This document shows, in pieces, positions 27,310-36,255 of a stretch of 60,920 nt of DNA. The notes beneath the pieces are model-generated. The model saw only the letters and a list, made by a program, of their open reading frames with translations. It was not told where the DNA came from and searched no databases. The number at the start of each line of letters is the position of its first letter. Position 1 is the first letter of the stretch. This DNA comes from Lapidilactobacillus mulanensis (GTDB lineage Bacteria > Bacillota > Bacilli > Lactobacillales > Lactobacillaceae): contig NZ_RHOW01000010.1 in NCBI RefSeq assembly GCF_003946215.1, positions 1 to 60,920 on the forward strand, in the 5' to 3' direction. Made by a program: the position numbers and the translations under genes.

Positions 27310-27774
27310 CTATGATTCAGGTGGTGTAGTTGCCTTTGTTATTGTTGGCGTCTTGGTATAGTCAAGATGGCCTTCAAACGCCTCATACTCTGTTGCGTCA
27401 CCGCCACCGGCTTTGATTTCCATTGCCTTTGCGACGCCTGTTACCATGTCACCATTTGACTCAGTAATTCGGTGCCATAATTTACGACCATCATCAGTTG
27501 TGATCCGCCGCATGCCAGCAATCAACTGTTGTGCTTTGTCATCTGGGTCATAAGTACCACTGAAATTCCATTTTTCTGATCGACCATTTAAGACAGTTTC
27601 GGTGTTTCCGTCGCCATCGTAGAAACCTTGATCATCAGTATCCTCGTCTGAGTCGTCTTCGATGGTTTCGATAAAATGTGCCAATGGCAACCAAGCGTCT
27701 TCCGCTGGTTTAACATCATCACTTGTCCATGGCGCAATTTCGTGTTTACGAAGGGCATTCTTTTTACGTGCCAA
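27310..27774 (-). CDS. major tail (tube) protein
   Basis: The 154-aa protein (MARKKNALRKHEIAPWTSDD; acidic centre DDSDEDTDDQGFYDGDGN; NGRSEKWNFSGTYDPDDKAQ) fits short tail tube proteins of lactobacillus siphoviruses and lies between the tail terminator gene and the chaperones. It ends before any Ig-like extension. Confidence 0.82.
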   Translation of the reverse strand: MARKKNALRKHEIAPWTSDDVKPAEDAWLPLAHFIETIEDDSDEDTDDQGFYDGDGNTETVLNGRSEKWNFSGTYDPDDKAQQLIAGMRRITTDDGRKLWHRITESNGDMVTGVAKAMEIKAGGGDATEYEAFEGHLDYTKTPTITKATTPPES

Positions 27775-27788
27775 TATACTTCACTCTC

Positions 27789-28181
27789 CTATTTCTTTTT
27801 GTATGTGATTATTTGGGCGCTGAAATCAACGACCCAATAAAAAAAGCCCTGTTCATCTGCTTGAGATTGCGCGGGCTTACTAGTTATTGTTATTTCTTCA
27901 AAATCGTAACTGCCATCCAAGCTCGGGATTTCGTCTAATTCTTCAATGAAGTTGGATACCGCCCATAGTTGGTCACCAGCCTTATCTTGATCTTTGGATT
28001 TAATGACGTATTCATAATTGAGCTGTTGTTCTTTCATACCGTCCATAAATTCGGTGATAACTTGACCGCCAGGCATCGGATAAAATCCAGCTGATTCATC
28101 AGTTCCAACATTTCCAATCCTAGTTTTGATAGGCAGGTTTAGCTTTCTGATCTCGGCAACTAATCGTTCCGGGAAGTCCAT
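27789..28181 (-). CDS. minor capsid protein 3-type (tail terminator candidate)
   Basis: The 130-aa protein fits the phage minor capsid 3 family (KTRIGNVGTDESAGFYPMPG near the N-terminus, FFYWVVDFSAQIITYKKK at the end). It is the last of three head-tail joining genes and probably caps the tail tube. Confidence 0.75.
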   Translation of the reverse strand: MDFPERLVAEIRKLNLPIKTRIGNVGTDESAGFYPMPGGQVITEFMDGMKEQQLNYEYVIKSKDQDKAGDQLWAVSNFIEELDEIPSLDGSYDFEEITITSKPAQSQADEQGFFYWVVDFSAQIITYKKK

Positions 28182-28516
28182 TACATACCAGCCCCCTTAA
28201 TAAATGCCTTAGTCCACTTACCCATGTAGGCTGACTTAGCTTTATCAGTCCACCGTGGTCCAGTTCCGGGAGTTGAATAGTGCCAACCACCAGGAGCTGT
28301 GAAGTGACGGTGTGCGTAAGGGGATATCCATTGAACATTCGAACCGTCGGAAGCAATTACCTGACTAGAACGCAAAGCTCCATGTTTCCGAGGAACAAAA
28401 CGATTAGCGTCCATGCCAACTTGGTTAGCCATTGCAACTCGACCGCGGATAAATGCTTGGGCACTGATTTTTCGATCAAGCCTAACGGTATTCGTTATAA
28501 TCTTAATTCCTGCCAT
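28181..28516 (-). CDS. minor capsid protein 2-type (head-tail joining)
   Basis: The 111-aa protein matches the minor capsid 2 family (GRVAMANQVGMDANRFVPRK, HGALRSSQVI, SPYAHRHFTAPGGWHYS). Its position corresponds to the HK97 gp10-like tail completion protein. One-base overlaps with both neighbours show tight coupling. Confidence 0.78.
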   Translation of the reverse strand: MAGIKIITNTVRLDRKISAQAFIRGRVAMANQVGMDANRFVPRKHGALRSSQVIASDGSNVQWISPYAHRHFTAPGGWHYSTPGTGPRWTDKAKSAYMGKWTKAFIKGAGM

Positions 28517-28866
28517 CAGATCACCTTCAATTCAATTGACCATAAATTTGCCGATGTCGGTTCACTATATGGCGACCAATTTTTGACCAGGTAATCATGG
28601 CCATTAAACGTCAATTTTGCATCTAACCATGTGTCATCAATGTCGACTGGAAAATTACCAGTAAATTTGGCAAACAAAAAGACGGTCGCATTTGCAGTGA
28701 TCGTCCGATCGTTACCAGTTCCCGTAAATTCCTTAGTCATATCCACTCTGACGCGATTGTAGGTGATTGGATCTGCGTAGATTGGTTTGTTCCAATTATC
28801 TTCATCGAGTTTCTTCGCTACCTCAACCGAATGGACCAACCAACGTGGATCAATTTGTAATGTCAT
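28516..28866 (-). CDS. minor capsid protein 1-type (head closure)
   Basis: The 116-aa protein (MTLQIDPRWLVHSVEVAKKL; YNRVRVDMTKEFTGTGNDRT; HDYLVKNWSPYSEPTSANLW) fits the minor capsid 1 family, likely the head-tail stopper. It overlaps the connector gene by 4 bases. Confidence 0.78.
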   Translation of the reverse strand: MTLQIDPRWLVHSVEVAKKLDEDNWNKPIYADPITYNRVRVDMTKEFTGTGNDRTITANATVFLFAKFTGNFPVDIDDTWLDAKLTFNGHDYLVKNWSPYSEPTSANLWSIELKVI

Positions 28867-29267
28867 AAGACATAATCAACTCCTCGATATAGCAGACCGG
28901 TTTTTGCCAAGATAGAATACACCTCATCAGCAATAACCGCGCTCAGACGTCCAGAATTACCGCTAGACGAGTTTTGACTGGAAACACTAATAGAAGTACT
29001 CCCAATCGATTGACTGGCGGGTTTGTTCTGTACGTCTGCCGTACCTGTGAGCTGAGTGAGCAGCATATATTCAATCTCTTTGGCAACAGCTTTTTTAAAT
29101 TGCTTCGTGCGAAAAGAATTCATATCAGATTCAAGATTACGCACCTGATAGAAATTATCAGTGATTGCGTCAATAACATCGGCTGCACGAGCTTCTATTC
29201 TGTCAAAATCAGCGTCAGCAATTTCTGCGTAATGATAAGTTGCATAATCTCCTTGTGTTAAATACAC
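28863..29267 (-). CDS. head-tail connector (adaptor) protein
   Basis: The 134-aa helical protein (YLTQGDYATYHYAEIADADF, RTKQFKKAVAKEIEYML, IADEVYSILAKTGLLYRGVD) has the size, sequence style and position of gp6/gp15-like adaptor proteins that dock on the portal. Confidence 0.75.
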   Translation of the reverse strand: MYLTQGDYATYHYAEIADADFDRIEARAADVIDAITDNFYQVRNLESDMNSFRTKQFKKAVAKEIEYMLLTQLTGTADVQNKPASQSIGSTSISVSSQNSSSGNSGRLSAVIADEVYSILAKTGLLYRGVDYVL

Positions 29268-29280
29268 TAACTATACACCT

Positions 29281-29436
29281 CTATTCTACGGGAACTAAGG
29301 CAAGTAAGTCAGCCTTCAATGTCACACCGGTATGATCGATGCTATGAGCATTTAACCACGCAGTAATTTCTGCAACAGTATTTGCTTCGGTTGGCTTAGA
29401 ATCGCCATCATTCTCAGACGGCGTTATGCTTCCCCC
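29281..29436 (-). CDS. HeH/LEM-type domain in the -1 frame of the capsid gene
   Basis: After the G5 run near the capsid stop, the -1 frame stays open for about 50 codons: SITPSENDGDSKPTE..., then TVAEITAWLNAHSIDHTGVT and LKADLLALVPVE before TAG. The helix-extension-helix pattern AEITAWLNAH/LKADLLALV is typical of HeH/LEM domains on phage capsid-region proteins. It has no start codon with a ribosome site of its own, so it is either expressed as a capsid fusion by frameshifting or has been disconnected by a one-base change. Confidence 0.6.
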   Translation of the reverse strand, partial: GGSITPSENDGDSKPTEANTVAEITAWLNAHSIDHTGVTLKADLLALVPVE

Positions 29437-30290
29437 GGTGTACCTCCAGTAGGTTTATTAACGACCAATGCACGAGTATCATCTTTAAGCCATACACCGT
29501 AATATTCGTCAACATTAACCTTTGTTGTTTTGAAATCAATATCGCGAGCAGTTTCGACTTGGACACCGCGCTTCATATTGATACCGAGAGCTCCAGGTTT
29601 TACCGCAAGAAAAGTACCAACTGGGACCTTACGAGAAGTCAGAATTTGCCAGCCAAAGATTTCACCAAGTGTGCCATTAACGAGAATTGTATCGCCTAAT
29701 TCAGTAGCACGGGCAAAGTTGTTGGAAGCAGCTTTACGCAATTTGGAAAAGTCCTTTACATTCATGATTAATGTACCGTGAACTGGATTGGCATCTTCAA
29801 CATTAAATTCACTTGTGTCATCTTCAAACGTTGCTTCGATAGCATCAATCAAATCAAGATCTGGTTCAGCGTGTGTCAAAGTCAGTCGAGCATTTAACAA
29901 CGCCGTTAATGCATCACTGTCAACCTTAGAACCGATAGACAGAGATAATTGGTTTGCCGCTTCTGTCTTAGGATCACCCAATCCAGTTTGAACAGCGTAA
30001 TCACTGATTTCTACCCCTTTACCAGCACGTTTGATGGTCGATTTGGTTGTGCCTGTTTGAAGCTTGGAATAGTCAATCTTCTCACCTTCTGCAAAATCGA
30101 CTGCATCACCAATATATTTGAAATGTGGAACGGTGATCGTATCGCCGGGAACGCCGACGAGCGTATTGTCAACTGTTGCAAGTGGTGAGAATTTAATAGC
30201 CTTTGGAAGTCGTGCGGCAATCATTTGCGCCATGACCTCTGGAATTACTTGTGTAGATTTGTCTGTTGTTTCTGCATTAGGAAATGCCAT
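29424..30290 (-). CDS. major capsid protein (N4-gp56-like type)
   Basis: The 288-aa protein (VIPEVMAQMIAARLPKAIKF, GDTITVPHFKYIGDAVDFAE, DYAVQTGLGDPKTEAANQLS, VKPGALGINMKRGVQVETAR) resembles capsid proteins annotated as N4-gp56 family in lactobacillus phages; it builds the icosahedral shell. It follows the GP20 scaffold gene. Its last codons CCG GGG GAA GCA TAA contain five G in a row, and a -1 shift there would append a HeH-type domain. Confidence 0.87.
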   Translation of the reverse strand: MAFPNAETTDKSTQVIPEVMAQMIAARLPKAIKFSPLATVDNTLVGVPGDTITVPHFKYIGDAVDFAEGEKIDYSKLQTGTTKSTIKRAGKGVEISDYAVQTGLGDPKTEAANQLSLSIGSKVDSDALTALLNARLTLTHAEPDLDLIDAIEATFEDDTSEFNVEDANPVHGTLIMNVKDFSKLRKAASNNFARATELGDTILVNGTLGEIFGWQILTSRKVPVGTFLAVKPGALGINMKRGVQVETARDIDFKTTKVNVDEYYGVWLKDDTRALVVNKPTGGTPGEA

Positions 30291-30309
30291 ATTAAATCAT
30301 CCTTTCGAT

Positions 30310-30888
30310 TTATTGTTCTGCGGTTTGCGCTGCCACAATGTCTGCGTAGCTTGCAGTTGCAGGATCAATTTTTGTTTTAGTGTCTGGGTTAGGGTTGCCC
30401 GGATTAACGATTTGTGGTGCTGTACCTGTAGTATCGCCTTGAAACAAGAAATCGTTATCCTTCTTGACGGCTTCCAATTGGTCATCAAGCCCGGATAACT
30501 GTCCCTTGTCGTTGAGCGTGATCTTATCGCTATTTAACAGAGCTTTGACTGCCTTAACGTTCTTAGCACCAGCTTGTGTCAATGCTAATTCAGTCTGGTA
30601 ATCAACTTTAGTCTTTGTGAGATCAGATTGATAAGTTTCAGCGGCAGTCTTGTTATCCGCTTGAAGTTTCTCAATTTGAGCCTTAAGATCGTCATCATCT
30701 TTGTGGCCTTTCTTGATCGTATCAAGCTGGCCATTAACAGTTTCAAATTGAGTCTTAAAGCCATCGCGCTCACTAGTTAGCGTTGTGACTTGTTCCTTCA
30801 ACGGATTAACTGCCTTGCCATAACTTGCCATAACACCTTTAACCTGTTCTTCGCTTAGTCCTAATCCTTTTAATTCTTCTGTATCCAT
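30310..30888 (-). CDS. GP20-type scaffold protein
   Basis: The 192-aa protein (ELKGLGLSEEQVKGVMASYG at the N-terminus, long coiled coil at about 30-105, AGAKNVKAVKALLNSDKITL, then an acidic/Thr-rich tail) matches phage minor structural protein GP20, the capsid scaffold. It precedes the capsid gene by 19 bases. Confidence 0.88.
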   Translation of the reverse strand: MDTEELKGLGLSEEQVKGVMASYGKAVNPLKEQVTTLTSERDGFKTQFETVNGQLDTIKKGHKDDDDLKAQIEKLQADNKTAAETYQSDLTKTKVDYQTELALTQAGAKNVKAVKALLNSDKITLNDKGQLSGLDDQLEAVKKDNDFLFQGDTTGTAPQIVNPGNPNPDTKTKIDPATASYADIVAAQTAEQ

Positions 30889-30983
30889 ATGCTTTTCCTC
30901 CTAAGCCGTTGTCAAGTGGGTCGGCTCCCACGTGGATTCGGGCACAAAAATAGACAGTTTTACGACTTATCTAGGTCGAATCA

Positions 30984-31103
30984 TCAATTTAATTCAATGC
31001 GTTTTTGGTTTAAGCAGTAACAACGTCCAAAAAGATTGATTTGAAACCATGAAACGGCATACTTATTACCGTCTTCAATATATTTTGTGATGTAATGATG
31101 CAT
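30984..31103 (-). CDS. 39-aa phage microprotein
   Basis: A 39-codon frame (MHHYITKYIEDGNKYAVSW... LFGRCYCLNQKRIELN) starts 6 bases after AAGGGGGT. Short aromatic, basic proteins of this style are often encoded near phage structural genes. Function unknown. Confidence 0.55.
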   Translation of the reverse strand: MHHYITKYIEDGNKYAVSWFQINLFGRCYCLNQKRIELN

Positions 31104-31125
31104 GATAGAACCCCCTTCTTAAATA

Positions 31126-31305
31126 TTATTTTGTTGGCGCTAGGGCATATCCAACCGTTGACGTATTGTTAAACATTGCTGAGCGTTTGACACCGGTAGC
31201 TTTACCAACATACGAGAATGAAAATCCTGTTGTAGTTGGTTTAAAGTCCTCAACGTTATTGAAATAATAAGTTTGTCCGTTGTTTGTAAATACAATTAAT
31301 TCCAT
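31126..31305 (-). CDS. 59-aa phage protein
   Basis: The frame MELIVFTNNGQTYYFNNVED... ending VGYALAPTK has a GGAGG ribosome site. It is a beta-rich soluble protein of unknown function, two bases downstream of the 50-aa gene with which it is probably coupled. Confidence 0.6.
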   Translation of the reverse strand: MELIVFTNNGQTYYFNNVEDFKPTTTGFSFSYVGKATGVKRSAMFNNTSTVGYALAPTK

Positions 31306-31306
31306 T

Positions 31307-31459
31307 TTATTTTCCTCCCGATTTATGTTGTTTTGCTTTTTTGTAATCGTCCAACGTTACCTTTTTGATAGTTTTAATGGGATTTGAATCAGCATTCTTG
31401 TACGCTTCTCCTTCAACCTTGGCACGTTCGGCAATAGATAAAGGTTTATCCTTTTTCAT
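31307..31459 (-). CDS. 50-aa basic phage protein
   Basis: The frame MKKDKPLSIAERAKVEGEAY... ending KAKQHKSGGK is lysine-rich and follows AAGGAG. Its ATG overlaps the TGA of the frame before it (ATGA). Unknown function. Confidence 0.55.
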   Translation of the reverse strand: MKKDKPLSIAERAKVEGEAYKNADSNPIKTIKKVTLDDYKKAKQHKSGGK

Positions 31460-31602
31460 TTCAATCGCTCCTTAATCTGGTCAGCAGTAAAGTGCTGTTT
31501 AACGCCATTTTCAAATAGAATATAGAGCCAAACAACCGAATAAGACCCGCTATCGTGCAATTCAGCCGAGACAACTTTGCCATCACCGTTTTTATTTGTA
31601 AT
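31456..31602 (-). CDS. short protein-like frame without an obvious start (about 48 aa)
   Basis: The frame reads ITNKNGDGKVVSAELHDSGS... TADQIKERLK and ends in an ATGA overlap with the next gene. It looks like a real small phage protein but has no ATG, GTG or TTG at its beginning; an upstream in-frame TAA limits it to about 31611. It may use ATT (31600-31602), or arise by frameshifting from the end of the minor capsid gene, or be broken. Confidence 0.35.
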   Translation of the reverse strand: MTNKNGDGKVVSAELHDSGSYSVVWLYILFENGVKQHFTADQIKERLK

Positions 31603-32803
31603 CTTTAGAAATTACAGATTGTTTAGCGACTGGAGCAGACTTTTTAACTAATCGTTTGGTTGCTGACAACCCAAAACTATTCTCACGATTATAATCACGC
31701 ACCAAAAAGTCGTGGTCGTCAACTATCTTCCGCAACGCTGACTGGTATTTTAGCTTTTGCAAACCAAACTTTGCTTTGCCGTCTTCGTCACCGAGTTGAT
31801 CTGCTAGTTCTTCGTTCCGTTTAGATTCACGTACTTTACGTTCGAGTGCACGCTGTTTCTGTTGCCATTTATACTTTTCAACAGATTCTTTCGGATTAAA
31901 TTGCTCTTGATCGTTGGTATTGGCTCCAGGAATATATGACCACTTAATATGTGAGCAGTTAATGCCAAATGTGCCACCAGGCTCACCATATCCGTGATTA
32001 TCAAGTGGCTCAAACCACTCTCCTTCGGCTTTGAATCCTTCTCGGCGAGTAGTTACCAACTTTCCTTGAATAGGCGCGCACGCAGGACGACACGCAGCAT
32101 GTGAGCTCATGACAAATGTATCAATTCCATTGTCGCTTGCAGCAGTATCTCGCACTACTTGAAACGCTCGATTAGTCGTTGTATCAATAACCGTGCGTGC
32201 ATATCCTTCAAGTGACCACTGATGCCCGCCCTTATCAATCATGACGGGAGTTATACCCCGATTACGCCATTTATATATGGTGTCAGCCAAAGCTCTGTCA
32301 GGCGTCTTTAGACCGCTTAAAACGTCAGCCGTTGTTTCCTTGATTATCTGCTGATAAGTCTTTGCTACCGGACTATCCCCGAAATTAGTTGTCAGCAATG
32401 TCTGGTTGACGTTGTTATCGAGATCTAGCCTCGTTTGGTCAAGATATCCTTCGAGTACCTGATCGATTTGATTGTTCTCGACGACCTTTCCAGAGATACC
32501 ACTGTCGATATTGGCAATCTCATCATTGTAAATTGCAACGCCACCATCAATAAACAGCTTATTGAGTTGCTTTTCAGACTGACCGCTTGCTTCTGATACT
32601 AATTTAATGGTGTCCTTATTGACGAGATGTAGCTCATTTAGCTTCTGCATCTGCCATTGCTGGACGTTATCACCAGTTAATCCCTTGGTTTTAAGCCGGT
32701 CGACAAACGCTTTAAATATATCTTGCTCTAAGCCTGAATAAATGTCCTGTATTTGAGCTGATGACATGGTTAATTGATGTGGATCAGCCGTTAATTTAAC
32801 CAT
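31592..32803 (-). CDS. phage minor capsid / head morphogenesis protein
   Basis: The 403-aa protein matches the Phage_min_cap2 family: TIYKWRNRGITPVMIDKGGH, WSLEGYARTVIDTTTNRAFQ, and the conserved FVMSSHAACRPACAPIQGK and FGINCSHIKWSYIPG with Cys/His residues. It follows the portal gene and probably sits at the portal vertex or is a minor head protein. Confidence 0.88.
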   Translation of the reverse strand: MVKLTADPHQLTMSSAQIQDIYSGLEQDIFKAFVDRLKTKGLTGDNVQQWQMQKLNELHLVNKDTIKLVSEASGQSEKQLNKLFIDGGVAIYNDEIANIDSGISGKVVENNQIDQVLEGYLDQTRLDLDNNVNQTLLTTNFGDSPVAKTYQQIIKETTADVLSGLKTPDRALADTIYKWRNRGITPVMIDKGGHQWSLEGYARTVIDTTTNRAFQVVRDTAASDNGIDTFVMSSHAACRPACAPIQGKLVTTRREGFKAEGEWFEPLDNHGYGEPGGTFGINCSHIKWSYIPGANTNDQEQFNPKESVEKYKWQQKQRALERKVRESKRNEELADQLGDEDGKAKFGLQKLKYQSALRKIVDDHDFLVRDYNRENSFGLSATKRLVKKSAPVAKQSVISKDYK

Positions 32804-32807
32804 CTAA

Positions 32808-34316
32808 TCATTCCTTCGTTGGGTCAACTGCAGGTGGCTCTTCTTGCGTCGTTGGCGTTGAGTTAATTGTTTCGTCATCAATCTCAGCAACCATTGCTTT
32901 GGCTGACTTCTCATCAAGACCGTTGATACGCATTAGCACACGATATTTTGGTGTTAATCCCGCTTGAAACAGCTTAATTAAGTAATCGGCTTGCGCATTC
33001 TTATCGACAAACACACCATCATCAAAATCAACGGTGATCTCGTCCATCGCTGGAATCTTGCCATGATATAAACCAACAGCGGAGGCCAACTCACAAATTG
33101 AAACGATGACTTCACGAATACCACGCTCAACTTGGCTCACTTGGCTATTTCTAGTCTGGTAAGTCATGCTATTTTCGCTGACGATTTCAGTGGCAGTCTT
33201 CAAACCGTCTTTATCGAACGAGAATGTGCCAGGTGAAAAACCAGTCTGAAATTCATACGTCTTGATGAAGTGGTTGATTGACTTGATATAGGCGTCTGCA
33301 CGAATATCGGAGGTTAAATCCTTAATCCCAAAGTCGTCCATATTCATGCCTGGTATTTGTTTAAATACGGGGTCTTTTGGATCGAACACTTCTTTAATCG
33401 TGCCGTTGCGTTCGTCGGTCAAGGTCTGCAACATGCTATCAGGCACCGCAATACGTCGCTGACCAAACGCAATCTCCAAATGGAATTGGTCATAAGTATC
33501 ATTGATCTGTTTCGCCGTTGACCGCGCATTGCTGTCGATTGCCAATCCTAACGGACTTGTGATATCTAGATTGTTAAACCCAGCAGGCTTGATATAAGTC
33601 ACCATTGATTTGCTAAAGCCTTTTAGTACTGATTGTTCTTGTAGGTCAGGATAGAGAGTTGCCAATGGCACCTTAATGCCGACCATGCTATTAATCTCGG
33701 AGCGATATAGCTCGTTCGTAATCGTGTAATTTTTGCTATCACGCCACTCGTGGAATTCTAGTAGCGTGTAATAGACTTGTTTCTTGCCTTCTGATTTAGT
33801 GATTCGTGTGGCAATCGCAATATCGGAGATGTTGTTGCTGTTTGATCGTAATGGGTAGATGGTCGGTGCTTGTGCCCACGATAATTTAATAGTCTTGGCG
33901 GTGCTGTCGTAGTATGGCTTGATTGCCAACCCGCCAAGCGCGAACATAGATTCGAGATATTTTTCGAGGTTCTTTTCGAAGTCGTTGGCAGACAAGACAC
34001 CGTTAACAAACTCTTTTGCAGTCTTATCTGCAACTTCAATCTTGGCTTTCTCATTGAACACAATACTGGCCATACGTCTAGCGGCCACTTGTTTCATGTT
34101 CAGTGCGACATATTCACGATTCCAGTCTTTGCCAGTCACACCGCGATATTCAACCGGTTTAAATCTGTTTTCATAGATATTAAGATCTCGTTGAATTCGA
34201 TCATAATCTTCTTGCACAACACTGATTTTGGGATGATCAGTAATATTGGTTAGACTTGCTACCATACCTAATTTGGCACCACCTTTCCTGAATAAGTTTT
34301 TTAATCGCTCAAACAC
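32808..34316 (-). CDS. portal protein (SPP1 Gp6-like)
   Basis: The 502-aa protein shows the portal pattern of SPP1-type phages: MKQVAARRMASIVFNEKAKI, LEKYLESMFALGGLAIKPYY, ETEFQ-type stem region (KTYEFQTGFSPGTFSFDKDG, TATEIVSENSMTYQTRNSQV) and an acidic C-terminus. It forms the dodecameric DNA channel. It lies between terminase and minor capsid genes with 3-4 base gaps. Confidence 0.92.
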   Translation of the reverse strand: MFERLKNLFRKGGAKLGMVASLTNITDHPKISVVQEDYDRIQRDLNIYENRFKPVEYRGVTGKDWNREYVALNMKQVAARRMASIVFNEKAKIEVADKTAKEFVNGVLSANDFEKNLEKYLESMFALGGLAIKPYYDSTAKTIKLSWAQAPTIYPLRSNSNNISDIAIATRITKSEGKKQVYYTLLEFHEWRDSKNYTITNELYRSEINSMVGIKVPLATLYPDLQEQSVLKGFSKSMVTYIKPAGFNNLDITSPLGLAIDSNARSTAKQINDTYDQFHLEIAFGQRRIAVPDSMLQTLTDERNGTIKEVFDPKDPVFKQIPGMNMDDFGIKDLTSDIRADAYIKSINHFIKTYEFQTGFSPGTFSFDKDGLKTATEIVSENSMTYQTRNSQVSQVERGIREVIVSICELASAVGLYHGKIPAMDEITVDFDDGVFVDKNAQADYLIKLFQAGLTPKYRVLMRINGLDEKSAKAMVAEIDDETINSTPTTQEEPPAVDPTKE

Positions 34317-34319
34317 CCG

Positions 34320-35657
34320 TTACACCACCTTTCGAGTTGCCGTGAGCTTGAGTAACCTAGCATTGTCGATTGCAAAATATTTTAAAGCATCGACTGTATG
34401 ATCGTTTTCCTTGATGACTTTGGGATTGTCACTATTAACAGTCTTCTCGTCCCATTGATATTGTTTGTGCTCAGAAATAAAAATCTGATTGTCTTCATTG
34501 TCGAGATATGAAAAGCGACCCTGTGCGAGTAAATCTTGCACAAAGTCGACCATATCTGCTTCTTTTAATTTGTTGACTGGATTCCACCTGATACCAAAGT
34601 CAGCCATATATTGATTTCTAAGCGCACCTTCAGCACTATCGATCGTGCGATTAATGATTGGCACGTGCTTAAATTGCTTGCTCGTCCTGAGTACAAATGC
34701 ATTGATGTCCTTCGATAACTCGCTAGGAGCCTTTTTGAGCGACCTGCCAGCTGGACTGTAATAGTAAGTGTCAATCAAAATCACATCACCTCTAGCCGTC
34801 ACTGCAAGGCACAGACAAGTGGTTGCTGATTGCTGATGACCTGCATCGACTGCATACGCCAAACCGACAATGCGGTCATCATCAGGCAGCTCATCAATGG
34901 GCTTGAATAGATCAAGATTATAAACATTGGTTCCAAGCCCGATCACCTCACCCAGGTACAGATAACGGTAATAGTCATAGTCATTCTTTTTATATTTCTC
35001 AATTAATTCAAGCTGTTGCTTAGTCGTGATATTCAGCTTGTCATCAAGATAAGTTGAATGATCAACCAAGTAATCAGGGTCACCCGCTAAGCTGTCTACC
35101 CACTCGTTAATCCACGAATAAGGATTCTTTGGCGGGTTATAGCTGTAAAACACGTCAACTTGATCAACATAAGGTGACTTCTGTCTGATAAATGTTGGAT
35201 TGGTCTGGTCAAATACTTCGGCTGACTTAAAGTTAGCCGCTTCTTCATACCACAAAGCAATCACATCACGTACCGTGTTAGATTTAAGCTTCTCAGGCTT
35301 ATCACCGCCATAGAAGTAGAAAGATGACTTAGTACGATTATGCGTGATCTTCATTGGAGACACGTTAAATGTAAAGTCATCTGTCATATGGAGCATATCT
35401 AACGCCCAACCAATCTGCGCATAAACACTATCACGCAGGTTATTAGTATTCTCACGTACAATCACCACATTAACTTTATGGTTTTGCTGAATGTGCTTCT
35501 TCATCATCGTGACTAGTTTCAAACTGATTGTAGATGATTTGAATGAACCACGTCCGCCTTTAGCAATGATATATGGCTTCTTGGTACGCCATAGTTTGTA
35601 GAAGTGAGGATTAATCATTGATGTGAGTTTGATTTTATTCATCTTGGATGTCATCAA
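34320..35657 (-). CDS. terL: terminase large subunit
   Basis: The 445-aa protein has a Walker A (GGRGSFKSS, about 34-42), a Walker B (VIALWYEEA) and a C-terminal RNase H-like nuclease domain with acidic residues in AYAVDAGHQQSAT, RTIDSAEGA and NDHTVDALKYF. It belongs to the PBSX/SPP1-type terminases, which package DNA through the portal. It overlaps the small subunit gene by 23 bases. Confidence 0.95.
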   Translation of the reverse strand: MMTSKMNKIKLTSMINPHFYKLWRTKKPYIIAKGGRGSFKSSTISLKLVTMMKKHIQQNHKVNVVIVRENTNNLRDSVYAQIGWALDMLHMTDDFTFNVSPMKITHNRTKSSFYFYGGDKPEKLKSNTVRDVIALWYEEAANFKSAEVFDQTNPTFIRQKSPYVDQVDVFYSYNPPKNPYSWINEWVDSLAGDPDYLVDHSTYLDDKLNITTKQQLELIEKYKKNDYDYYRYLYLGEVIGLGTNVYNLDLFKPIDELPDDDRIVGLAYAVDAGHQQSATTCLCLAVTARGDVILIDTYYYSPAGRSLKKAPSELSKDINAFVLRTSKQFKHVPIINRTIDSAEGALRNQYMADFGIRWNPVNKLKEADMVDFVQDLLAQGRFSYLDNEDNQIFISEHKQYQWDEKTVNSDNPKVIKENDHTVDALKYFAIDNARLLKLTATRKVV

Positions 35658-36138
35658 TGATCACCGTCCCATCGCTATCATTTGATTCAGTAAGCAGCTT
35701 AGCTTTATATGCGGCGATATCCGCTTCTGCGTTAGCACGTCTGACTTGAGCTTCGGTCAACTTATCAGATTCTGGATAACGTTTAAGTATTTCACGAACA
35801 GCACTGATTCTCGTTTTGAAATCGGCTTCCTTTTTAACTTCTTCGAAACCAACCGGTGTACCTACAACTACTGTCTCTTTTACCTCACCACGAGCAATGC
35901 TACTCAATAACTCAATTGCTTCTTTCGCTCCCATGATTTTTTGAGATTCAATCTTATTCATGCACTCTTCGATGTAAGATTTAACGTCAGGTTTAGTCAG
36001 GTTTTCTTGACCGATTGACTTAGCTGTCTTTTTACTGTAACCAGCGACAATAGCAGATTGTGTTGCATTACCACTCTTGATATATTCATCTGCGAACTTT
36101 CGTTGTTTCGGTGTTAATTTACGGATCACATAGATCAC
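35635..36138 (-). CDS. terS: terminase small subunit
   Basis: The protein matches Terminase_2: IRKLTPKQRKFADEYIKSGN, ATQSAIVAGYSKKTAKSIGQ (DNA-binding helices), then a coiled coil. It recognises the packaging site. The frame extends to 36180, but the GTG at 36136-36138 lies 5 bases after AGGGG and is the best-supported start, giving about 167 aa; a further GTG lies at 36129. Confidence 0.85.
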   Translation of the reverse strand: MIYVIRKLTPKQRKFADEYIKSGNATQSAIVAGYSKKTAKSIGQENLTKPDVKSYIEECMNKIESQKIMGAKEAIELLSSIARGEVKETVVVGTPVGFEEVKKEADFKTRISAVREILKRYPESDKLTEAQVRRANAEADIAAYKAKLLTESNDSDGTVIIDDIQDE

Positions 36139-36255
36139 CACATCCCCTAAACTATTATTGTTATGTACAAAAAAACTCACATCACTGTGAGTGTAATTGT
36201 CGTTGCCCTGTTATTGTCTATTGTCTGTCATTCTCTGAAGGAGTTGGCAACGAAT
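36139..36255. other. leader of terS; candidate packaging-site region
   Basis: No gene is visible between terS and the tRNA-like element. Packaging sites of related phages often lie within or just before terS, so a cos or pac site may be here; I see no diagnostic sequence. Confidence 0.25.
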
